Part shown: one piece after another, positions 1 to 9,405 of the stretch
Numbering within the stretch: the first letter of the stretch is position 1
How the letters are laid out: every line of letters begins with the position of its first letter
Source: Phoenicimicrobium sp964438695
GTDB taxonomy: Bacteria > Atribacterota > Phoenicimicrobiia > Phoenicimicrobiales > Phoenicimicrobiaceae
NCBI GenBank assembly: GCA_964438695.1
Contig: CAYTKP010000003.1
Location: 1 to 64,000, forward strand
DNA: 64,000 bases
Direction of reading: 5' to 3'
Notes under the pieces: generated by a model
Told to the model about the DNA's origin: nothing
Database searches by the model: none
Seen by the model: the letters and a program-made list of their open reading frames with translations, nothing else
Position numbers and translations under genes: made by a program

Positions 1-141
1 TATTTTCAGTTGCAATATTTCCCTTAAAAGTTCTGAACGTGTCCAATAGGGGGAGTCAGATTTGATTCTTTAATGAATTAAATCTGCAGCCAGAAGATAA
101 CCTGCTCTTTGACAACCAAACTGAGGGTTATTTGGATTTTT
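1..141 (+). promoter_or_regulatory. Structured leader, possible 3' part of a cobalamin riboswitch
   Basis: The stretch contains a 12-bp hairpin (57-68 with 75-86, one G-U pair) followed directly by a B12-box-like sequence AGCCAGAAGATAACCTGC at 88-105 (family consensus close to AGYCAGGAGACCUGC). Next come two competing small stems, ATAACC/GGTTAT (97-102 with 126-131) and CCAAA/TTTGG (116-120 with 131-135), and a T-run at 137-141 that could form a terminator. The 5' half of any aptamer lies outside the window. The extra bases within the B12 box weaken the call, so an unrelated structured RNA is possible. The next gene is the CPBP protease, not a usual B12 gene. Confidence 0.4.
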
Positions 142-216
142 AGAAAAGAAGGATCTTTAAAAGATTTATCGTATAAATAAATATAGGTTAGTTAAGAGAA
201 GTAAGAGAGGATTATT

Positions 217-849
217 ATGATAAATATATTTAAACAAGAATTTCATGAGATAAATTCTTTATTTAAAAATAATTATAGAGAAGTAGTTGTTCTTTGTACA
301 GCTACACTCTTTTTTGTTCTGGTAATTTGTCGACCGATAAATTCATCTTTGGTGATAAACTACCTGATATACTATGTAATTCTTCCGTTTTTCACTATTT
401 TACTTATCTTGAAGAAGAATCCTCTTGATTTTGGACTTCGAATAGGAAATTATAGGTTATGGGGTTTTTATGTAGCCATAACGGTTATTATTGCTATTCC
501 AGTATTGTATTTTGGCTCTCTTTTTTCTTCAGTAAGCCACTATTATACTGATCGTTTTAATTTTTATGCTTTTTTCACCCAAATGGTTCCCCTTCTATTT
601 TTTTGGGAATTTATGCTTCGAGGTTTTCTTCTATTCGGGCTGAAGGAAAGATTTAAAGAATCAAGCATCCTTATACAGATGGTTCCCTTTGTGCTTCTCC
701 ATATCGGAAAACCGGAAATAGAGATATTGATGTGTATCCCCATGGGATTGTGGTTCGGATATATTGCCTACCGGGGAAAATCATTCTGGCCTGCCTTCAT
801 TAGTCATACTTTCATCAATTTTACTCTAAAATATTTCGTGAATTTTTAG
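217..849 (+). CDS. CPBP family intramembrane protease-like protein
   Basis: A 210-residue, strongly hydrophobic protein with about six membrane segments. It carries the three signature motifs of the CPBP (Abi/Rce1-type) family: E131-x3-R135 inside WEFMLRG, F158-x3-H162 and H197-x3-N201. In characterised relatives (Rce1) these polar residues form the intramembrane glutamate-protease site. The first Glu of the EExxxR motif is Trp here, a variant I believe is common in bacterial members. An SD-like AGAGAGGA lies just upstream of the ATG. The substrate is unknown. It stands alone between a structured leader and ndk, so the context gives no clear role. Confidence 0.85.
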   Translation: MINIFKQEFHEINSLFKNNYREVVVLCTATLFFVLVICRPINSSLVINYLIYYVILPFFTILLILKKNPLDFGLRIGNYRLWGFYVAITVIIAIPVLYFGSLFSSVSHYYTDRFNFYAFFTQMVPLLFFWEFMLRGFLLFGLKERFKESSILIQMVPFVLLHIGKPEIEILMCIPMGLWFGYIAYRGKSFWPAFISHTFINFTLKYFVNF

Positions 850-929
850 CAGGTAATTCTGAACACTTAATAAGGATGGTGCTTTTAGATTATAAAAATA
901 AAAAGAATAATTCATAGGAGAGTTAGAAA

Positions 930-1460
930 ATGGAGAAAACATTGGTTTTAATAAAACCCGATGCATTTAAAAGAGGCCTGGTTGGAGAAATAATTTCCAG
1001 GTTGGAAAGAACAGGACTGAGATTGGAGGAAATAAAAATAGTAAATGCTACTATTAAAATTTTAGAAAACCATTATCCTGATGACAAAGATTGGATTAGA
1101 TCTGTCGGTAAAAAGACTGTAGATACTTATAAAAAATATAATTTAAATATTGCAAAGGACTTGGGCACTAAGGATGCTCTGAAAATTGGGAAATTAGTGA
1201 GAAAATGGTTGATTCGACATCTAACTTCTGGGCCTATAGTTGTTATTATATTAAGTGGAAACCATGCTGTTGAAATTGTACGAAAATTAGTAGGGAATAC
1301 CGTCCCTCTTTTTGCTGAACCGGGAACTATAAGAGGTGATTTTTCTGTAGATTCACCTGATATATCTACTAGAGAAGGACGAGCGTTACAAAATTTAATT
1401 CATGCTTCAGAAACTGTTGAAGAGGCAAAGAGAGAAATTTCTGTTTGGTTTGGAATTTGA
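930..1460 (+). CDS. ndk: Nucleoside diphosphate kinase, long form
   Basis: Transfers the gamma phosphate of ATP to NDPs through a phosphohistidine. The N-terminus MEKTLVLIKPDAFKRG is the canonical NDPK start, and the catalytic histidine is H158 in NLIHAS near the C-terminus. At 176 residues it is about 35 longer than the usual 140-residue enzyme; the extra residues form a charged insert at about 50-90, between the Kpn-loop side and the HLTSGP strand. Similar long forms occur in several uncultured bacterial lineages and in archaea, as far as I recall. SD AGGAGAG lies ahead of the ATG. Confidence 0.95.
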   Translation: MEKTLVLIKPDAFKRGLVGEIISRLERTGLRLEEIKIVNATIKILENHYPDDKDWIRSVGKKTVDTYKKYNLNIAKDLGTKDALKIGKLVRKWLIRHLTSGPIVVIILSGNHAVEIVRKLVGNTVPLFAEPGTIRGDFSVDSPDISTREGRALQNLIHASETVEEAKREISVWFGI

Positions 1461-1623
1461 GAATTTATGATAAAAAATATAAATTATAGTTAGGGTAAAT
1501 TTTGGTGGGCAAGTTGATATAGACAATATATAGAAAATATGCTAACATTACTTCAATAAGAAAAGAGATGCCTGATTTTGATAGTATTTTTGGTAATTAA
1601 TAATTTATATTGAGGAGGAAGAA

Positions 1624-1845
1624 ATGCAAAAAAGAGTAGAAGCTGCTTTGGAGAAAATAAGACCGTCTCTGCAGGCAGATGGTGGAGATGTTGAATTATT
1701 AGAAGTTACTTCTGATGGGATAGTGAAAGTGAAACTTACCGGTGCCTGTGCAGGTTGTCCAATGAGACAGATGACTTTACAGATGGGGATTGGTAGGGCA
1801 TTAAAGAAAGAAGTTCCTGAAATAAAGGATGTTGTAGCAGTATAA
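1624..1845 (+). CDS. NifU-type Fe-S scaffold protein (NifU C-terminal domain)
   Basis: A 73-residue protein consisting only of the NifU C-terminal (Nfu) domain. It has the typical LQADGGDVEL segment and the cluster-binding C42-x2-C45 in CAGCPM. Such proteins hold or deliver [4Fe-4S] or [2Fe-2S] clusters to target enzymes. SD GAGGAGG lies at the expected spacing before the ATG. It is monocistronic here and followed by a strong hairpin terminator. The window contains many Fe-S clients (RlmN, NrdG, the 34-37 kb oxidoreductase). Confidence 0.93.
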   Translation: MQKRVEAALEKIRPSLQADGGDVELLEVTSDGIVKVKLTGACAGCPMRQMTLQMGIGRALKKEVPEIKDVVAV

Positions 1846-1877
1846 CCGCCATTCAATACATAAATATTATAATACAA

Positions 1878-1925
1878 AAAGGGCACAATATAACCGAGCA
1901 GTATAGTGCCCTTTAGTATTTTTAA
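1878..1925 (+). terminator. Rho-independent terminator after nifU-like gene
   Basis: A 9-bp stem AAAGGGCAC (1878-1886) pairs with GTGCCCTTT (1906-1914) around a 19-nt loop and is followed by a T-rich run. It lies 33 nt after the stop codon. Confidence 0.75.
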
Positions 1926-2030
1926 GAAGAGTATTGGGTTATTTATCGACTAAATTGAAAAATTTAATGATTTTCAGTTATAATAATAAAAAGGAAGAAA
2001 TTTTATATACAAAAGATAGAGGTTCTTTTA

Positions 2031-5000
2031 ATGTTTAAAGCCACAAGTAGAGCATTATCAGAAGAGATATCAAGAAAGATTATGAATCCTGAAATATTGG
2101 ATATTGCTTCTCAGCAGAAAAATTTTGTCAAAAAATATATTGAAAGTCCTGAGTTTTCGAATAAATTATTATCTATAATAGAAAATAAAGATTATAGCTG
2201 CCAGGCAGTTTATGCTTTATGTCAGGACATACTTAATACAATAGACAAGAAACATAATTCCCATAATTGGCTTTATAAAGTATATCAATTTGCCTTATCT
2301 CAATCTTTTCCCGAGGCAGTGGAACTTTCTTTTGAAGATATCTCCGATAATTGTCGGAAGACTTTCTTATTATATTTAGAAGTTTTAAGAGTGATATCAG
2401 AGTACCAAAAGTCTTCTGATGATTCTACTTTTCAAAGTAAATATCCCCTAAATTTTCTGACTGCTGAAGAAAAATCTAAATTAGAAAAACCCGCTGAATA
2501 TAAAAGGTTTATAAAGGCATTTAAGGATGAATATATTTATGAGATGATGAAACTAAGTCAGGAAGTATTAAATTATAATACCCTTGACCATATATGTGGG
2601 GTTAACTGGATTGCTTTATTTATTGGTCGCCAATTATATAGTAGGGGTCTTCCAGTTGATTTAGCGAGAGTTTCAGGGGCAGCAGTGGGACACGATATAG
2701 GGAAATATGGGTGTAAAAGTATCGAAAGAGAGAGAACTCCTTATTTGCATTATTATTATACTGATATGTGGTTTAAAAAGCATAATATTCCTTACATCGG
2801 ACATATTGCGGTCAATCATTCCGTCTGGGATTTAGAATTAGAAAATCTACCTCTGGAATCTCTTATTTTAATCTATTCTGATTTTCGGGTAAAAAACGAA
2901 AATAATAATTCCAATATAAAGAAGATGAAGATTTTTACGCTTAAAGATTCTTTTCAAGTAATTTTGAGTAAATTAGATAATGTTGATGAAAAGAAGAGAA
3001 GAAGATATTACCGGGTATATGCAAAATTAAAGGATTTCGAAGATTATATGGTAAATTTGGGAATAAATGTTGATTTAGATCATAAAGAAATGCAGTTACC
3101 GCCAAAAAGTAGAAAATTATATTATTCACTTATGCATAGCCAGGAAGTTATACAAAATATAAAATATCTTGCAATAGAGCATAATATAAACTTAATGTAT
3201 GAACTTCGAGACGAATCTTCTCTAAATTCGCTGTTAGAATTAGCTCGAAGTGAAAAAGACTGGAACAACCTACGGGAATATTTACAAATATTTAATGAGT
3301 ATTCCACTTACTTAACTCAAAGACAGAAAATGATTACCTTGCGATTTTTATATGAACAATTGACTCATCCTGAAGATGAAATAAGGAGGAGAAGTGCAAA
3401 ACTCATCGGTCGATTAATTGCTACTTTTGACGAAGATTATCGCAAGGAAATTCCCTCGGATGTTAATATTGAACCTCCGGCTATTACCAGTTATGATTTA
3501 TTAAATAGATACTTAAAGTATTTTTTACAGCCAGACTACAAAAAAATCCCCCTCCACCAAAATCGAATCATAAATAGTACTGATATTATGATTTCTTCTC
3601 TTTTTGCAAATAGTCGAGATAATCAGGTAAGTCATTATAGAGAAATTATATTAAGACATTATAAAAGGGATTTATATGATAATGAAGTTGTTCAATTATG
3701 TTTAATAAAAGCTGCCAAATATATCCCTATATCTTCTGATGATAAAAAATCTTCACCGAGGCTATTTAATTATGTTTTAGAAATGCTGAAAAAGAAAAAT
3801 ACTAATTTGAGACTTTTAGCCCTGGAGACAACCCTGTATATGATATCTCAGCTTAATGGAAAATCAAAATTCTTGATTCCTTTGCGGCAGATCTTTACTA
3901 ATAATATTTCAAATTCGACAATTCCAGCGGAAAATTTTTTAAGAATGAAAATAGTCGAATCAATAGAATTAGATAACAAAATTATAGAAAAACATAGAGA
4001 ATTTCATCATAAAGATCTGGAAAAAATACAGTACATATTCTTGAGTAATCTCAAAACTTCGACGAGCTGGATAATCAAAAAAATACAGATACAACTATTG
4101 TTAGAATATACATTAAAGGCTAAGCAAGAAGAAATATACACAGCTTTACATTTTTGTAATATCTTAAAAGTGAGCGGCGTAGAAAGTATTAGAAACTTAG
4201 CCGGACAGACCTTGATAAATTTGATGCCTAGTCTATCGTTTGAACAACGAAATGATATTGCCATTGAGCTATTGCGAGCTTTGGAGATGGAAGATTATCA
4301 ATTTACTAAATATATCCCTTATTATTTAGGTCAGTTAATAAATTTTCTCCCTCCTAATGAGTTAGAAGAACTTATTGATGATTTAATAGAAAAGATAAAA
4401 CAATCAGATCCCAAATTAAGTTCTTTATTACTTAGAACTATCGGGATAACTATTGCTAATTATCCAAAATACAAAGAAAGATTTCAAGAAAGCAGAAAAT
4501 CATACGAAAATAAACTTAACAAAATGATTGGTATTCTTTTGAATGGTTTTGTGCATTACAGTTTTCAGGTTAAACAAGTAGCTTTTAGAGTTATTGGGAA
4601 GGAAATATTTGGTTCAAAACACCTTAGTTTAGAGGATAAAAACCATATATTTCAGCTCATTGCTAAAAAAATTCTAACCTTGCTTACTCCAATTAGTAAA
4701 GAGGGATTAATGTTTTTAAGTACCTGTAATGGACTTAACTATACATATAAATTTATCTCAGATTATAATTTCTTCAAAGGTAGAATAAACCTTAAGGCTC
4801 CATTGAAGATAGCTTTTTTCCCGGGTTCATTTGACCCTTTTTCTTTAAGCCACAAAGAAATAGTTAAGAAGATAGAGGCGCTTGGTTTTGAAGTATATTT
4901 AGCAGTTGATGAATTTTCCTGGTCTAAAAGAACTCAACCCCATCTTTTCAGGAAGAATATAATAAATATTTCTATTGCTGATGAACTTAAGGTATATTTA

Positions 5001-6959
5001 TATCCTGAGGATTTACCTGTTAATATTGCCAACCCGAATGATTTACGAGCTTTAAGAAGTAATTTTCCGTCTTCTGAGCTTTATATGGTAGTGGGGAGTG
5101 ATGTAATATTAAGTGCCTCTGCTTACCAAAAGGAAAAGACAGAAAATTCTATACACACCTTTCCTCATATTATATTTGATAGAGGAACTTCAAATATTAG
5201 CAACGAGAGAGAAAAAAATATTGAAGAAGCTATTAAAAATATTGAAAAAGAGATTATTATCCTTAATCTAACTCCCCAATATGAAGAGATAAGTTCAAGT
5301 CAAATAAGAGACAATATTGATGAAAATCGGGATATTTCTAAATTTATCGATCCTTTAGCCCAAAAATATATTTATGAGAATAATTTATATCAAAGAGAAC
5401 CACAATATAAGAGTATAATGCAGACGATTTCTATTGATGTGCAGGTAATTGAAGATATTACCTCACATTTAATAGAAGAGCTTTACTCTAAAATATTTTT
5501 TCAACATAATCGGGAATATATATTTAAAAAGTTTAATGAATTTTCTCATAAATTAAATCCCAGGTTTTTGCTTTTACGTGATCTTGAGCATAATGGGATG
5601 TTGTTGGGGTTTTCAGCTTTTCATTGGGTTCGCTCAAGTATTCTCTTCCAGGAGTTTAACAACAATATAATTTCTGAGTATATTAGAGAAAATGCAATTG
5701 GTCGCATAATAGTTATTGATGGAATTTTTACTATAAATGAGGCCGGAAATAAATCAGAATTTGAAAATCTTGAACAGATTATTCTTACCGAGACTATTTC
5801 TTATTGCATCCAAAAAGATTATAATTACACAATTTTTAGGAATATTTTGGATAATTATAGTTTAAATTCTCTGTATGAGAGTTTAGAATTGATGGGATTT
5901 TATCGCTTACCATTTAGTGAGGAAGATAATCCAGTATTTGTAGTAGATATGAGTAAACCCTGCATAATTAATCTGGAAACAGAGAGTGTGATAAAAGAAC
6001 CCTTTAACCAAAATTTAAATATTAAAAAATCAATTATTAAATCCCGAAGGAGATTATTGAAATCATTAACTTCCTTTTATTCTGGGAATATTGTGTTACC
6101 ATTTAACATAAATTTAATCAATCAGACCATTGTTAAGAAGATATGCAAATTAAATAATGTTCCAACAATACCTTTGACTCCTCGAGTTCTGGGAGAGTCA
6201 ATATGTGTGCCCTTTGGAAAGATACTGCATAAAATGGTGGTTCCAAATACGGTAACCAAATCTCTGCATACTGAAAAAATATTTTCTTCTGATATGAAAA
6301 GTTTTAAAATCGACGCTTTCCCTAATTATATGAATTTGGAAAACCAGGTAAAAGTTGTTAGTTCGTTTAATATGCCGGTGATTCTAATTGATGATTATCT
6401 ACATAAGGGTTATAGAATAAAGACCTTGGAACCTCTTTTCCAAAAGTATGATGTTAAAATCAAAAAGATAATTTTGGGGGCATTGTCTGGAAGCGGAAAA
6501 GAAATTGCTTCCCTCCTAAACAGAGATGTTGACTCTGCTTATTTTATCCCTAATCTCAGAATATGGTTTAACGAAAGTGAATTATATCCTTTTATTGGAG
6601 GAGATGCAATAAAGCGAAAAAGTAGATCTCAAGGGAATTTAGTTCGATCTATTAATTTAATCTTACCCTATACCTTTCCTTCATTTATAAAAAATGTTCC
6701 TGGGAAAATTATTTATAACTTTTCTAAGGTTTGCATGGAAGGCGCCTTGACTATTTTAGAAACCCTTGAAGATGAGTACCAATCAATTCAACAAAGAAAG
6801 TTAACTCTTAGTCGTTTAGGGGAAGTAATTATTTACCCTCGCTATCCTGATCAGGGAGAAAATATGGAATATAATTTAAGTCTTAGTCCCTCTCATTATT
6901 TGAAGAATGACCTTGAGCTTTTAGAACGGATGGGAGAAATGGTGGATAGGGAAATATAA
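2031..6959 (+). CDS. Five-part fusion: HD domain, helical repeats, NMNAT-type nucleotidyltransferase, GNAT-like and phosphoribosyltransferase-like regions
   Basis: A 1642-residue protein without an obvious signal peptide, so cytoplasmic. Residues about 160-290 form an HD phosphohydrolase domain (H187, H221-D222, D284 visible). Residues about 330-915 are Leu/Ile-rich helical repeats resembling HEAT/armadillo. Residues 925-1115 are a NadD/CoaD-type nucleotidyltransferase with GSFDPFSLSH (932-941) and ISSSQIR (1087-1093). Residues about 1135-1310 look like a GNAT acetyltransferase. Residues about 1400-1560 contain VILIDDYLHKGYR (1450-1462), which resembles a PRPP-binding loop. In Firmicutes nadD and the HD gene yqeK (Ap4A hydrolase) are neighbours, so the fusion may be a NAD or nucleotide-metabolism enzyme. 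That function, and the last two domain calls, are inference. Confidence 0.8.
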   Translation: MFKATSRALSEEISRKIMNPEILDIASQQKNFVKKYIESPEFSNKLLSIIENKDYSCQAVYALCQDILNTIDKKHNSHNWLYKVYQFALSQSFPEAVELSFEDISDNCRKTFLLYLEVLRVISEYQKSSDDSTFQSKYPLNFLTAEEKSKLEKPAEYKRFIKAFKDEYIYEMMKLSQEVLNYNTLDHICGVNWIALFIGRQLYSRGLPVDLARVSGAAVGHDIGKYGCKSIERERTPYLHYYYTDMWFKKHNIPYIGHIAVNHSVWDLELENLPLESLILIYSDFRVKNENNNSNIKKMKIFTLKDSFQVILSKLDNVDEKKRRRYYRVYAKLKDFEDYMVNLGINVDLDHKEMQLPPKSRKLYYSLMHSQEVIQNIKYLAIEHNINLMYELRDESSLNSLLELARSEKDWNNLREYLQIFNEYSTYLTQRQKMITLRFLYEQLTHPEDEIRRRSAKLIGRLIATFDEDYRKEIPSDVNIEPPAITSYDLLNRYLKYFLQPDYKKIPLHQNRIINSTDIMISSLFANSRDNQVSHYREIILRHYKRDLYDNEVVQLCLIKAAKYIPISSDDKKSSPRLFNYVLEMLKKKNTNLRLLALETTLYMISQLNGKSKFLIPLRQIFTNNISNSTIPAENFLRMKIVESIELDNKIIEKHREFHHKDLEKIQYIFLSNLKTSTSWIIKKIQIQLLLEYTLKAKQEEIYTALHFCNILKVSGVESIRNLAGQTLINLMPSLSFEQRNDIAIELLRALEMEDYQFTKYIPYYLGQLINFLPPNELEELIDDLIEKIKQSDPKLSSLLLRTIGITIANYPKYKERFQESRKSYENKLNKMIGILLNGFVHYSFQVKQVAFRVIGKEIFGSKHLSLEDKNHIFQLIAKKILTLLTPISKEGLMFLSTCNGLNYTYKFISDYNFFKGRINLKAPLKIAFFPGSFDPFSLSHKEIVKKIEALGFEVYLAVDEFSWSKRTQPHLFRKNIINISIADELKVYLYPEDLPVNIANPNDLRALRSNFPSSELYMVVGSDVILSASAYQKEKTENSIHTFPHIIFDRGTSNISNEREKNIEEAIKNIEKEIIILNLTPQYEEISSSQIRDNIDENRDISKFIDPLAQKYIYENNLYQREPQYKSIMQTISIDVQVIEDITSHLIEELYSKIFFQHNREYIFKKFNEFSHKLNPRFLLLRDLEHNGMLLGFSAFHWVRSSILFQEFNNNIISEYIRENAIGRIIVIDGIFTINEAGNKSEFENLEQIILTETISYCIQKDYNYTIFRNILDNYSLNSLYESLELMGFYRLPFSEEDNPVFVVDMSKPCIINLETESVIKEPFNQNLNIKKSIIKSRRRLLKSLTSFYSGNIVLPFNINLINQTIVKKICKLNNVPTIPLTPRVLGESICVPFGKILHKMVVPNTVTKSLHTEKIFSSDMKSFKIDAFPNYMNLENQVKVVSSFNMPVILIDDYLHKGYRIKTLEPLFQKYDVKIKKIILGALSGSGKEIASLLNRDVDSAYFIPNLRIWFNESELYPFIGGDAIKRKSRSQGNLVRSINLILPYTFPSFIKNVPGKIIYNFSKVCMEGALTILETLEDEYQSIQQRKLTLSRLGEVIIYPRYPDQGENMEYNLSLSPSHYLKNDLELLERMGEMVDREI

Positions 6960-6963
6960 AAAA

Positions 6964-6995
6964 ATTGTATCTCATATCTCATAAATCGTATCTCC
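6964..6995. repeat. GAGATAC-type short interspersed repeat
   Basis: Read on the minus strand this intergenic stretch runs GGAGATACGATTTATGAG followed by ATATGAGATACAAT. It nearly matches 45993-46023 (shared TTATGAGATATG then AGATAC) and resembles 55664-55697 inside gmk. Confidence 0.55.
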
Positions 6996-7055
6996 TTTTT
7001 TCGTGGAAATAACAGAGAACGTTTCAGAGATAGGGTGAAGGGGGGAAAATTAAAT

Positions 7056-8300
7056 ATGTTTTACTATAAAGTAAAAGATAAGATACTAATTTCCCAATCT
7101 AAATACAATGGATTAAAAAGAATATCGGAAAGTGAAGCAAAAGACAGTAAAGGTATAATCTATGCTCTTACTCAGATAAATCCTTTAAAGTCCAGAAGAA
7201 GTTTTAGCGTTACCGATTCATCTCTAATCTTTTTAAAAGAAGAGGGAATACACTTACTGCAAAAGTCTAAGAAGATTGATTATGATTTAGCAATATGGAT
7301 TAAAGAAAGAATTAAAGAAAAAAGAGTAAGTTCACTTAATACCGAATATCCTGATTGGCAAGATGTGATAACACATCAATTTCCTGGTTGTTGGAAGATT
7401 AATATTGTAGGACTGGGAGATGTGGGAGGAACTCTTCTTACTGGATTAAGATTATTGGGTGGGAAATATATCAAGAGTATTGGGATATATGATAAAAATG
7501 TTAAACTTGTAAAAAGATGGGAATTAGAAGCAAATCAGATATTTTATTCTTCTGGGTCTCAGATATATCCTGAAGTATATGCTTTAAAGGAAAAAGAAGT
7601 TTTTGATTGTGACTTATTTATCTTTTGCGCTACAGTAGGTGTTCCACCCGTGGGAGGAGACCAAAAAGATGTAAGAATGACTCAATTTGAAGGAAACTCT
7701 AAAATAATTTCTGATTATGCCCAGAAAGCTCGGGAAAAATCATTTAAGGGAATATTTGCAGTGATTTCGGACCCGGTTGATTTATTGTGTAAATATGCTT
7801 TTTTAGTTAGTAATAAAGATAAAAATGAAAAATTTGATTTTAAAGGATTAGCAGCAGAACAGATAAGGGGATATGGTTTAGGGGTTATGCATGCCCGAGC
7901 AGTATATTATTCTAAGCAAAATCCCAAGACTGCTAATTATTATCAAGAAGGTAGAGCATTTGGCCCTCATGGCAAAGGTTTAGTAATTGCCAATAATATA
8001 AAAAAGTACGATGAAAGACTTTCCGAGAGGCTTACCAATCAGACCTTAAAGGCAAATTTAGAAATAAGAAAGGTCGGCTTTAAACCTTATATTGCCCCCG
8101 CCTTGTCTTCAGCCTGTTTCCCAATTATCGCTACTATCAGAGGGAAGTGGCATTATAGTGCAACTTTTATGGGAGGAGTGTATATGGGTGCGAGAAATAG
8201 ATTACATAATTCTGGGATTGAAGTTGAAAGATTGGATATCCCCATTTTATTATTTGAAAAAATAAAGAAGAGTTATGAAGAATTAGGTAATATTTTGTGA
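7056..8300 (+). CDS. Divergent lactate/malate dehydrogenase-like NAD-binding protein
   Basis: A 414-residue protein with a central Rossmann motif IVGLGDVGG (117-125), a DPVD motif (239-242) matching the NPVD segment of lactate/malate dehydrogenases, and a GPHGKG sequence (H305) in the place of the catalytic GEHGDS histidine. An N-terminal region of about 100 residues has no counterpart in ordinary LDH/MDH. I chose ATG 7056 because AAGGGGGG at 7039-7046 is a good SD for it; an in-frame GTG at 7035 would put this SD inside the gene. It follows the large fusion by under 100 nt and precedes a flavoprotein, so the three may form one redox/NAD unit. The substrate cannot be predicted. Confidence 0.7.
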   Translation: MFYYKVKDKILISQSKYNGLKRISESEAKDSKGIIYALTQINPLKSRRSFSVTDSSLIFLKEEGIHLLQKSKKIDYDLAIWIKERIKEKRVSSLNTEYPDWQDVITHQFPGCWKINIVGLGDVGGTLLTGLRLLGGKYIKSIGIYDKNVKLVKRWELEANQIFYSSGSQIYPEVYALKEKEVFDCDLFIFCATVGVPPVGGDQKDVRMTQFEGNSKIISDYAQKAREKSFKGIFAVISDPVDLLCKYAFLVSNKDKNEKFDFKGLAAEQIRGYGLGVMHARAVYYSKQNPKTANYYQEGRAFGPHGKGLVIANNIKKYDERLSERLTNQTLKANLEIRKVGFKPYIAPALSSACFPIIATIRGKWHYSATFMGGVYMGARNRLHNSGIEVERLDIPILLFEKIKKSYEELGNIL

Positions 8301-8341
8301 AAAATATAAAAATATAAATGATATATAGAGGAAATCAATTT

Positions 8342-9391
8342 ATGGAAAGTATTTATTTGCTAATTCCCGGAAAGATATCAAATAGTTTTTCTGATATTAT
8401 AAAAAAAGCTACAGCAGGCTATAATCAGATAATTATTAAAACATTTGAAGATATTACGGACCTAAAAAATAAGAAGATAGTTTTTGCTATAGAATTAGAT
8501 GAATGTGGATTTAATATTTCACTATTCGAGATACTTTTAAAATTACGAAAAAAAGGAAATGATTCTCTTCTTGGTTCAAGTGCAGTAATTATAATTCAAA
8601 GCCCCAGTGAATTATTTACAAAAAATATTGCTCAAAGAATAATTTTTTTAGCCAGCCTGATGGGTTGTAGGTTCCCAGGTCATCCAGTTGTAGAGGCAAC
8701 CAATAATCTCCACAATTTTATTACCTGGCAAAAAATCTACAATTTGTCCCTTAAGGAAATTTATCAAAAACAAGCAAAAGAACTAGTAGATAAATTAATG
8801 GATGAAAAGCCTATCTTGATTAAAAATCCTAAAATGTTAGTCCTTCACTCCAGCTCATTTAAAACTTCTAATACTCTGATGCTCTGGCAGATGGTTAAGG
8901 AAAATTTGAAAATAAAAAACTTAAGGGAATTACATGTGGAAAACGGCACTGTAGTAGACTGTAGAGGATGTTCTTATAAAACCTGTGTCCATTATAGTCA
9001 AGAAAAAAGTTGTTTTTATGGAGGAATAATGGTAAAAGAAATTCTTCCGGCAATTGAGGATGCAGATTGCACAATCTGGCTATGCCCTAATTATAACGAT
9101 GCTATATCTGCAAAACTTATGGCAGTAATAAATAGGCTGACGGTACTCTACAAGAGAGTGAGATTCTGGGACAAAAGTCTGTTTTCCATCATTGTTTCCG
9201 GAAATTCTGGTAGTGATTGTGTAGCTGAGCAATTATTAGGGGCTTTAAATATTAATAAGGGATTTAGATTACCTCCTTATTTTGTCTTAATGGCTACTGC
9301 TAATGACCCAGGTGCAATCAGGAAAATTAAGGGGATAGAGAAAAAAGCGGTAAAATTTGCCCGGAATATAATGAAAGAATTTAAAAATTAG
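8342..9391 (+). CDS. Flavodoxin-fold NAD(P)H-dependent FMN reductase / iron-sulfur flavoprotein-like
   Basis: About 349 residues. The C-terminal half (from about residue 160) has the flavodoxin-like fold of the NADPH-dependent FMN reductase family: an SSSFKTSNT phosphate-binding loop, then a Cys cluster C207-x2-C210-x4-C215-x8-C224 resembling the compact cluster motif of iron-sulfur flavoproteins, then a CPNYNDAIS segment. The N-terminal 160 residues are not recognised. ATG 8342 is preferred over the upstream in-frame ATG 8318 because AGAGGAAA lies about 8 nt before it. It is probably co-transcribed with the preceding dehydrogenase-like gene and rlmN (14 nt downstream). Confidence 0.72.
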   Translation: MESIYLLIPGKISNSFSDIIKKATAGYNQIIIKTFEDITDLKNKKIVFAIELDECGFNISLFEILLKLRKKGNDSLLGSSAVIIIQSPSELFTKNIAQRIIFLASLMGCRFPGHPVVEATNNLHNFITWQKIYNLSLKEIYQKQAKELVDKLMDEKPILIKNPKMLVLHSSSFKTSNTLMLWQMVKENLKIKNLRELHVENGTVVDCRGCSYKTCVHYSQEKSCFYGGIMVKEILPAIEDADCTIWLCPNYNDAISAKLMAVINRLTVLYKRVRFWDKSLFSIIVSGNSGSDCVAEQLLGALNINKGFRLPPYFVLMATANDPGAIRKIKGIEKKAVKFARNIMKEFKN

Positions 9392-9405
9392 AAGAGAATA
9401 AATCT

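Noticed and set aside
1605..1886. 93-codon minus-strand frame opposite the NifU-like gene
   Set aside because: Shadow of the conserved Fe-S scaffold gene and its terminator.
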